Origin: Abelmoschus esculentus
Lineage: Eukaryota; Streptophyta; Magnoliopsida; Malvales; Malvaceae
Length of the DNA stretch: 64,000 nucleotides
Direction of reading: 5' to 3'
NCBI GenBank assembly: GCA_035048815.1
Contig: JAUCBN010000037.1
Coordinates: 12,490,001-12,554,000 of the forward strand
The notes beneath the pieces were generated by a model. It did not search any database, was not told where the DNA came from, and worked only from the letters and a program-made list of their open reading frames with translations. The position numbers and the translations under genes are program-made. Positions 56,141 through 64,000 of this stretch are shown one piece after another. Each line of letters starts with the position of its first letter. The first letter of the stretch is position 1.

Positions 56141-56229
56141 AAATTGAGTTCTTGGAGGTTTTCTTGAAGAGAATCTGGAAATTTAACAGGGATTAGTAGG
56201 CAGAGAGTAATTGAGAGAGTGATTGTTAA

Positions 56230-56440
56230 GAATACTAAAGAAAGCAAGAAAGTAAGAGTGAATAGTTCAAGAGGAAGGAGTGTCTTATATAGGCCTCGGC
56301 CTTGTGACCGTTGAGATCACTAGCCGTTGTAACCGTTTCCTTCTTCTGTCGTTTCCTTTTCTACCGCGGCATGAGTCTTAGCAGACTAGTCGTTACACTT
56401 TTCTGCCCGTTGGGACTACTGTGGCTCTGGCACTGTTGTA
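56230..56440 (-). promoter_or_regulatory. Candidate internal promoter ahead of ORF2 in element D
   Basis: TATATAAG (complement of 56284-56291) with GAACTATTCACTCTT downstream, upstream GGCCGAGGCC and CCAACGGGCAGAAAAG, matching element B at 20395-20600. Distance to the start of ORF2 homology is about 150 bases, as in B. Confidence 0.55.
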
Positions 56441-56608
56441 TTGCCTCGGCAGAGTTACTGCTGTGAACTATTTTTCCCTTATCTTTATTTTTTATTCCTG
56501 AATAAAAATTTAAACACACAAAAGAAAAATACTAAAAACGAAAATAATTAGAAAAAATAAAAATAAACTACGAACCCTAATATAATAAAGAAAAGAAAAA
56601 GGGAGAGG

Positions 56609-59152
56609 TTAGGTTACTGGTGGAGAGAATGCGAATGCATCTCCCAAATTTATTTTCTCCCTTAGGCCCAAATTATGTATCGGTTGTAGGCCGCTCCTTA
56701 GTGTTGTCTGTCCATCCGTCTTGGGCTTGATTTTCTTGCCGAATATCCTGCCGAGCAGACTGCCCAGGCAGGATATCTTATTGTCTATTATGTGGATGGC
56801 CTTACATTCCTCTGGATCGTTATACCTTTTTATGTTGTGGAATGCATTGAGTTTGACTTGTTGGTCGTTGACTCGCATAGTCAACTCTCCTTTTTCCATG
56901 TCAATCAATGTACGTCCAGTTGCTAGGAAGGGTCTCCCAAGGATAATCGGTGCGTTGTCATCTGTTTCATAATCAAGGACAAGGAAGTCGGCAAGAAAAA
57001 TAAACTTGTCAACTCTTACTAGTATGTCCTCAATTTTGCCTTCAGGTTGCACATAGGATCTATCCGCGAGTTGGAGCATTACTGTTGTAGGCTTCGGCCT
57101 TCCAATTCTAAGCTTTTGGAAAACTGATTTAGGCATGAGGTTTATACTTGCTCCAAGGTCGCATAGGGCCTTTCCTTCATAACTCTTTCCTATCGCACAA
57201 GGTATAGTGAAGCAACCAGGATCTTTTAACTTTGGTGGCATGCGGTTATGCAGCATTGCCATGCATCCCTCGGTGGCAGCCACTGTCTCAAATTCACCTA
57301 TTCGTCTTCTCTTTGATACCATATCTTTTAAGAACTTGGCATAGTTGGGCATTTGTTCAATGGCCTCAACGAATGGTATGTTGATGTGGACTTGCTTCAA
57401 AACATCGAGGAACTTCTTGAACTGTTGATCCTGTTTTTGTTTTTTCAACCTTTGCGGGAAAGGTGGTGGTGGTCTCATCTCTTCCAGGGTTTCTTTAGTT
57501 TGGAATCGTATACCTGGCACCACTGGAATTTTTGCTGCCTCGGCCGACTGCTCAGGCGCTGCAGTGCTTACTGCCGGGGCAGTGTTGTTAGTCTCGGTTT
57601 ACTCAACCTCTTCTCTTGATTGATCCGCCGATTGGGTTCGGTTCTCTGGGATCTTCTCTTTCAACTGTAGACCACTCCTAGTAGTGATTGCCTTGCACTG
57701 TTCATGGCTTAGTACCTTAGCAACCTCAGTATTGCTAGGTAGGCCTCCTTGTGGTCTAGTGTTTATACATTGAGCAAACTGCCCAACCTGAGTTTCCAGG
57801 GTTTTTATGGCCGCTTCTTGATTTTGTAGCCTCATCTCAGTCCTATTCATGAAGGCGTCGGTCCTCTTGATGAAATTACTATTTTCCGCCATGTATGACT
57901 CGGTTTTCATCATGAAGGCCTTTAGCGTGTTTTCCAATGAATTGACCGGTTGCTGCTGCATCTGCTGCTGCGACATCGGTTGTTGGACTTGCTGCTGCGG
58001 CATTGGCTGCTGAAATCCTGGTGGTTGGGTGATTGGGTTTAAGGCATTTTTTGGGTTGCTCCATGATAAGTTTGGATGCCTCTTCCATGAGGGGTTGTAC
58101 GTGTTGGACATCACATTGTTACGGTTGTAGTTCCCAACACACATACCGGTTTCTTGATTCATGCAATCAACAGAACTGTGGTTACCTCCACATAAATCAC
58201 AACATAAATCAATTACCTTGACCTCACGGGTATTGTTTTGTAATTGTAGGTTTTGCACTATCTTGGTAAGAGAGGCCAATTGTGCAGCCACTGAACTTGA
58301 TGAATCTAATTCGTTTACTGTGGCTTGGCGTCTTACTCCTCCTCGCCTATATGTGGGAAACTGGAAGTCATTCCTTGCGAGTTTATTCAAAATTTCAATA
58401 GCTTCCTCGGGTGCCTTGTCCAAGAGTGTGCCGTTTGCCGAGGCATCTAACATCATCCTTGTCGGGGCATTTGTGGCATTGTAAAACATTGTCACTTGTG
58501 TCCATCAGGGAAATCCATGCAGCGGAAACTTGTGCAATAGCTCTCTGTAACGTTCCCATGCCTCGTACATTGGTTCGTCTTCAGCCTGTCGGAAAGAAGT
58601 AGTTTCATTACGAATTCTATCATATAGATTAGTAGGATTAAAGCGAGTAATGAAATCACGGCAAAGTTCACTCCAGGAACCAATAGATCCCGTTGGAATG
58701 CTATTCAACCAAGCTTTCGCCCTATCTCTCGGTGAATAGGGGAATAGCTTTAACCGCAAGACATCTTCATGGACTCCTTGGATTTTGAAAGAGTTGCAGA
58801 TTTCCATGAAAGATTTGAGATGCTGCCTTGCGTCTTCAGTTGCAAACCCACCAAATTGTCCAATTGTATTTAACATGTTGAACATGACAAGTTTAAGTTC
58901 AAAATGGGCTACTTCAATCTCGGGTGTAACGACTCCTGGATTTAGTCCATTTAAGTCCTCCTCCAAGAAATCTCTGACAGTCAGCTGCCGCGGCCCAGGT
59001 GGCGGCGGAAGACCTTCATTGCCGGCAGGTATGTTTTGTCCTGCCTGAACCTCTTCCATGACTCCTCGGATTTGTCACCTCAACCTTAACCCTGTTCTTT
59101 CAATCTTAGGATCTAACTCGTATAAGGGGTTGGTTGGATTGGCTCTGGTCAT
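56609..59152 (-). pseudogene. Element D gag-protease fused frame
   Basis: ATG at 59152 (MTRANPTNPLYELD). One frame of 847 codons ends at TAA 56609, broken only at 59062 (CGA to TGA), 58505 and 57599. Gag: ARQHLKSFMEICNSF, YEAWERYRELLHKFP, zinc knuckle CDLCGGNHSSVDC near 58190, then a Gln-rich stretch (PMPQQQVQQPMSQQQMQQQ) and a helical C-terminus. Protease: LCDLGASINLMPKSVF near 57160, catalytic Asp intact, and APIILGRPFLATGRTLIDMEKGEL. After protease comes a short unique tail ending INLGDAFAFSPPVT. It resembles the end of C integrase (LEDAFACPPMEN), so a deletion may have removed RT to integrase. Confidence 0.9.
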
Positions 59153-59226
59153 ACACCAAGAAAAACAAAAGTAAAATAAAAATAAAAAGGAACAGGAAAA
59201 TAAGGAAAACAAAATTTAGTTTCCAG

Positions 59227-59244
59227 TCCCCGGCAACGGCGCCA
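59227..59244 (-). other. Element D primer-binding site (Asp tRNA)
   Basis: TCCCCGGCAACGGCGCCA on the plus strand is identical to the 3' end of plant Asp tRNA as I recall it; six bases from the LTR. Not a tRNA gene. Confidence 0.9.
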
Positions 59245-59250
59245 AAAACT

Positions 59251-60580
59251 TGTCGCGTGTCAAAAGTGCGCGTTTAGTGCAAGCGGACACATCGCAAGTA
59301 ATAAGTGATAAGTATGTTATCGAGTTATCGTCTCCTCAGGGACTGGTATACTTAATATGCTTCCTTTATCTCCTTGCTCTGTGGAAAGATAAAAGCACAA
59401 GTGAATTGGTGTGATTTATTTAAACTAAAATAATTGAATAAAAACAAAGAGTCGAAATATTAGAGAGAGAGATGGGCCAGGATCCAGTTGTATTGTATTG
59501 TGGACTTGATTGACTTGTCTTTATCCAATGCAATCGCATATCTCTGCCTCGGCAGCACTACAGTTTACTGTCTGAGCAGCGATAACGTTGTCTGCCGCGG
59601 CAATCCCTTGCTTGTGGGCAGACTTTACCAAAGTTCGGCAAAGTGTCCTTGAATGACTCCGTTTATCCCTAAGTCAGAGTGCTGTTGATGACTAGTCCTT
59701 GATGATACCTCCCGGCGTGAACCAATTATACTCACCAACCAATCTCACACTTCTTTTAGCCGCTGAAACTCTTAACCTATCCCTAGGCCGAGTTAGTATT
59801 TCGCGATTGAAACTCCGTACTTACCCCTTTCGTGAATCTAACTCTCCCGAGCTTAGATAAATTGATTACTCACAAACTTCCCTCCCGGGCTTGAATGCAA
59901 GAACAAAGAATAACAAAGGATAAGCAAACCTTGATAATCTTTATTGCATTGAATAAAAGACAAATTACAATCTCCTCTCACAAATACTCCACAACCTTCA
60001 CCTAAACCCTTTGAAGGTTTTAGAACATGATGGAGAGGAAAGAAACAAGAGTAGAAGTCGGCTCTCCCTAGGTATTTCGATCTATGATACATTGGGTGGC
60101 TAGGTCTTTATATAGGCTAGACCTAGGGCAAACCTTTCCTAAGTAGAATACAACTTGGAGTAGGGAACAAGTTAAGTACATAATAAAATATATTTCCAAG
60201 TTTGTATTCGGCTAAAGGGGCTTTCCCTCGTGGTCTTCTTTTGGGTTTTTCCTTGTTCTAGCCAGCTCCGAATCATGGGCTTCAAGTCCAGACACGTTCC
60301 TTGGATTTTTTTCTTTCCATCGCCTATCACTTTGCTTCCTGTCTTCCTGCTGCTGCCTCGGCATCAGGTCCTGCCTCGGCCATGTCCCTGCCGCGGCACT
60401 GGTTCTCCTGCACAGATATGAAAACGCAGTAAAACGTGCATTTTTCTATAAATATTATCTATTTAAGTATAACTTCTAAATATATCACATTAAGCACATG
60501 CATTGGTTCAAGTGGGTGAATATTTGGTGATAAATGCCGATAAAATGAGTATAAAGTGATAGTGTGTTGAGCACTTATCA
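59251..60580 (-). repeat. Element D 5' LTR
   Basis: 1330 bases, TGTCGCGTGTC to GAGCACTTATCA in plus-strand view. TATA box as TTTATATA at 60107-60114; the transcript would run toward lower coordinates. Confidence 0.93.
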
Positions 60581-62140
60581 GATATCGTCTCAATAGGGAT
60601 TGATTTATGCCACTTTGCTTAATTTAATGCATTGTAAAAAGAAATAGATTGGATGATAAGTAAAATAAACTAAGTAAATAAAAATAAAGGAAAGAAACAA
60701 GTAATTGAATAACAAAGTAGGTCTGGTTATCATGAGTCATAGAATGATGATTAAATAGACCATCGGGATAATTGATTGCTAGCATCGCTAAATTATTACT
60801 TTAATTAGTTTTAATAGATATTACTTGGTGAATTTGACGATTTATTGGGTAATTGAGAATGAAGCTATTTTTCAGGTAATTGAGCGATAACCTTCAAAGT
60901 TTAGTGGAGTGTTCATAAATGGTTTTCGTTATCTCTAACATGAAACATTGTTAGTTGTACTAGAGCCAATTTTGGGCACCTCTAGCAAGCATTTTTTAAC
61001 TTTTAATTTACCCAAATTTTAAGCAACCTAAGTTCACTAAGTTTCTTTCAATCAACAAGTCATAACCGTGTTAAAAAAATTTCAGCATAATAGTAAAATT
61101 CTAAGTTCTTTTCATACAAATCCTAATATTAAAGGTTTATTTTAATTAGTTGTAGTGACAAATTTTATCATAAGATATTAAAAAAATCTAAAGTAATTAA
61201 ATCCAATTAAAGGCATGGAAAGTAATATATGTAACCTATATGCGATTACTAATGATAAATGTAGCTAATCATGAAACTTATTGGAGAAAACTACCATTCC
61301 AAACTCATGAGAAACATTATCCTCAATGCATGAAAGTACAAAATTAAAATGTAATTGAGTTATTCGGAAAGGTTGTTACCTTGAATGATGAGTTTCTTTT
61401 AAACCACTTGCTTAATTTTTTTGTGTCACGGTGGTTGAATGCATGTGTCTTGTATGAAAACTTCCTTGGCATATTGAGTTGCCTGGAAAACTTTTTAGTA
61501 GGAAACACCAAGAAAGGCACCATACTATCGTGATAATTCTCCAAAATCACTTGTTTGATGGAAAATGGTGTAAACCTTTATGAATCACAAGAATAACAGT
61601 TATTGGGCCTCAATTCCATCTCATTGGTGTGTTAAAAGGTGGAGCATCTCTTCGATTCGATCGATGTTCATCGAGGTAAGACCGTTTGCCTTGGCATTAA
61701 GAATTGTCAAGCCATTAGGAATTGCTGAGACAATTTTGGTTGCTCGAGAAATTTTTGATATGGGTGTTTTCTTTTTCGTGAAAACTTTAATTATTTGGGT
61801 TTACTAAAATAAAATAACTAAAAACTAAAATCAAACTAAAAATTAAAAAAAATTAAAGGGAATAGGGTTAACATAAAGAAAACTTGTTGAGGATCTTTCT
61901 GGTACTTCTTATAGTCCATACGTATCCTCCATCAAATGACAATATTACCTAAAACGAGTTGGGACAATGTGCTCGCAACTACTCCCCTTTGTGTTACTAT
62001 GGTGGAAGTGACTTTTTTTTTCATGTTCTCTTCTAGGTTATGCATTCCTTCGACCTTGATATTACTTCTTGATGTGATCATGGTTACGATTCTTAGAGTA
62101 TTTTTAATAACCTTTCTGAGACCGTTTGGTCGAGGCAACT
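60581..62140 (-). pseudogene. Right piece of decayed Gypsy element E with RT start
   Basis: LTR-like beginning (ATCGTCTCAATAGGGATTG), one hairpin unit identical in plan to those of B-D (60960-60985, stem CTAGA/TCTAG perfect). On the minus strand near 61910-61980 there is VVASTLSQLVLGNIVI then WRIRMDYKKYQ, equivalent to the start of RT (WRVCMDYRKLN in C, WRV-MDYKKY in B). Everything else is AT-rich and unreadable; large deletions must have occurred. Short open frames at 61344-61807 have no domain. Confidence 0.55.
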
Positions 62141-62369
62141 TTTTTGTATTTGAGAAAATTCAAGAAGCTTATTCGAGTTTAATTTGATATGTTCAAACTA
62201 AGGTCAGATTTATGAAGGTATATTTCAACCTGAAGGAAGAACCTCCACCATCATCGAAGATCTTCAAGGCTAAGGGAGTTCTTCCTTTATTCATCTTTTA
62301 GTTATTCATTTCAATATATGCATTTGAGTTTGTTGCATATAATTGCATAAGCATTAATAAGTTTTCATG

Positions 62370-62490
62370 TTTAAGAATACATGGTAGTTCATTTAATATG
62401 TTAACTCATTTAAGCATGATAGTTCATAAGTATGCTAGTTCATTGAATATTTTATGTTCATAAAGCATGCTAGTTCATTTAAGTAAGTTC
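62370..62490 (+). repeat. Short direct repeats around CATGCTAGTTCATTTAAG
   Basis: Four or five degenerate copies of GTTCATTTAA / GCATGCTAGTTCAT. Low-complexity; no function suggested. Confidence 0.5.
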
Positions 62491-62539
62491 TAATTTGCAT
62501 ATAATTCATTATTTTGACATATATTTTTGTGTTATTAGG

Positions 62540-63855
62540 TGCATTAATGATGAATAAAGGCATATTTGAAGTCTTTTGGGATTCAAGAAATCAAGTGAGA
62601 GTAAAGGCTTGGATTAAAAGAACACTGAAAGAGGGAATTAAAGGAGTCTTGTATATTCAGTCAACTTGTTTACCATTTTTGATTTATATTTAGGCTGAAA
62701 TGAGTTTTGAAGTTTTCTTAAAACTTATTATCCTATTTCTTACTTTTCCAACGCAGTTTGAATCACCTTGATCTGATACCGAGAACTTGAAATATGATCC
62801 TTTTATTGAAGATAGTGCATGCCGGAAATTCTTTACGAGAAATGCATGCATGAGAGAGAAGTAAATAAAGTTCATCATTATCAACCATTTGGAGAGGCCA
62901 TCCGAATTCTACACTGAGACAAGCCTTAAATTCAATCTTAATCACCTTCTTTATCATCTTTTCAAGAGACCATTCAACTTCTACAAGGGGACATACAATG
63001 AAGGCCTACTTTATTCTCTCCATCAAGACAATTCAAGAAGGATAATTACATGAATATGAACATGAAATTGCAAGACTCTTTCCTTTGGAAATATAGGATG
63101 TCTACATACATATTAAGTTATCTTCATCCATTCTCCATGAGTGAGAAAGCCATGAAAGTGAAAGAGTTTTCTCCTTTGGATGTATATGAGTCTAGATTCA
63201 CTCTAGAGAATGTCAAAATTCATTCTAAACTCTTGGAATTTTCAACCATTATGAGAGATGACAAGAAATAATGCATTCACGTTTTTTATTAGCATTAAGA
63301 GTAAGATATTATATAATTTATAAGACTCTTCATATGGTTCCTATGAACACTATAAATAGGAACCTTTCCTTTATTTGTATGATGTCCCTTTTGATATAAG
63401 AAAACTCTTTGGAAAGGTTGCTTTAAGCTTTGTTCTTGCGAGAACTCTATCGGCTTAAAGTTAGGCTTGTAGTTTTCATCCATTCCATCTTATTATCGCG
63501 TTGGTTCCTAGCTGCTTATAGTTAGTAGGTAACATTCCATATTCCTTCACTTCAATTCATAAAGTTATATTTTTGGTTCCTAGCTCGTTATAGCTAGCGG
63601 ATACAATCCACTATCCTTACAACTTAAAAAATCCATGTCACTTTCACCATCACTTTATCATCTTTTCACCATTTATTTATTCATTTCATATAATCATCAT
63701 ACCATTACACTTTCATTATTTTTTTTAATATTTTTGTTGTTCTTATGCTTCATGTTTATGCAATTATAGCATACTAATTCTTGAGGAATCTATTCTTACT
63801 AGAATCACGTCGGGCAACATAACATGAATCAGACCATACTAAGGGGTTCATATCA
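62540..63855 (+). repeat. LTR (3' part) of a retrotransposon leaving the window
   Basis: A TATA box (CACTATAAATAGG, 63345-63357) and duplicated GGTTCCTAGCT..TTATAG strings (63504 and 63575) lie before an LTR-like end at about 63854. The primer site follows. The LTR start is not resolved; 62540 is only a guess. Short frames inside have no domain. Confidence 0.45.
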
Positions 63856-63856
63856 A

Positions 63857-63869
63857 TTGGTATCAGAGC
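63857..63869 (+). other. Primer-binding site (initiator Met tRNA) at right edge
   Basis: TGGTATCAGAGCC matches the complement of plant initiator-Met tRNA perfectly. Bases 63870-64000 would be the leader; gag lies outside the window, so Copia and Gypsy cannot be told apart. Confidence 0.75.
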
Positions 63870-64000
63870 CTAAGAGATTGTGTAAGAAGGTCTTTTTTCT
63901 TTGTCTCTCGTCTTAGTGCAAAAAAAAGAAAAAGAAAAAAATCGAATTAAAATTCAAAGAGGGAGAGAACAAATATCTAGTAAACTTATTTCATCTTAAT

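Larger units (their letters stand above)
52342..60580 (-). mobile_element. Non-autonomous Athila-like element D (gag-protease plus ORF2)
   Basis: 8239 bases, exact GATAT duplications (52337-52341 and 60581-60585). Minus-strand order: 5' LTR (60580-59251), Asp primer site, gag-protease in one frame (59152-56609), internal TATA region, ORF2, 3' region with hairpins, polypurine tract, 3' LTR (53672-52342). RT, RNase H and integrase are absent, so it must have moved with enzymes from an element like C. LTRs differ by about ten transitions in the first 470 bases, no transversion seen there. Confidence 0.93.

Noticed and set aside
54647..56167. Plus-strand open frames opposite D ORF2
   Set aside because: The minus strand carries the conserved ORF2; the opposite frames do not align with anything in B.
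59227..59244. Asp-tRNA sequence as a tRNA gene
   Set aside because: Only the last 18 bases of the tRNA are present next to an LTR; it is a primer-binding site.

Overview
The window is repeat-rich intergenic DNA from a flowering-plant nuclear genome, most likely a dicot. The evidence is Ty3/Gypsy LTR retrotransposons of the plant chromovirus (Tekay/Del-like) and Athila-like lineages, a phytocyanin exon, a GLYR2-type reductase exon and an L1-type LINE scrap. I see no intact host gene, and I cannot name the species from sequence alone.

Bases 1-5123 hold old debris: an LTR-like end, a very decayed minus-strand chromovirus gag with primer site and LTR (T0), an Athila-like gag remnant, a truncated copy of an LTR that recurs at 50430, and one orphan phytocyanin exon.

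Bases 5124-42574 are a four-level nest, each level dated by its target-site duplication. Chromovirus T1 (minus strand, AAATA duplication) carries a solo LTR S1 (6419-7756). It is split in its gag zinc knuckle by T2 (plus strand, 11524-39177), a related element in opposite orientation. T2 holds solo LTR S2 (11604-12933), non-autonomous element B (17985-24477) and solo LTR S3 (25908-36736). S3 is itself split by Athila-like element C (26327-35825, minus strand), the only copy with a full gag-protease-RT-RNase H-integrase order. It carries nonsense codons, frameshifts and a mutated RT catalytic motif.

Bases 42575-52341 contain a broken GLYR2-like exon, a LINE scrap, AT-rich unique sequence, a possible Tat/Ogre-type primer site and a second uncharacterised LTR. 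Bases 52342-60580 are element D, a relative of B and C with gag-protease and a second ORF but no reverse transcriptase or integrase. D sits in an older, related decayed element E. The right edge enters another LTR retrotransposon (TATA box near 63350, initiator-Met primer site at 63857).

Elements B, C and D read as one family. C supplies the enzyme genes (now dead in this copy). B and D keep a second ORF of the putative plant transposon protein type behind a conserved internal TATA box. All three share a 3' non-coding region holding three covarying hairpins between two hairpin-plus-polypurine modules. That 3' region and the internal promoter are the least expected structures here. Nonsense codons across the window are mostly C-to-T or G-to-A changes, consistent with decay of methylated DNA.
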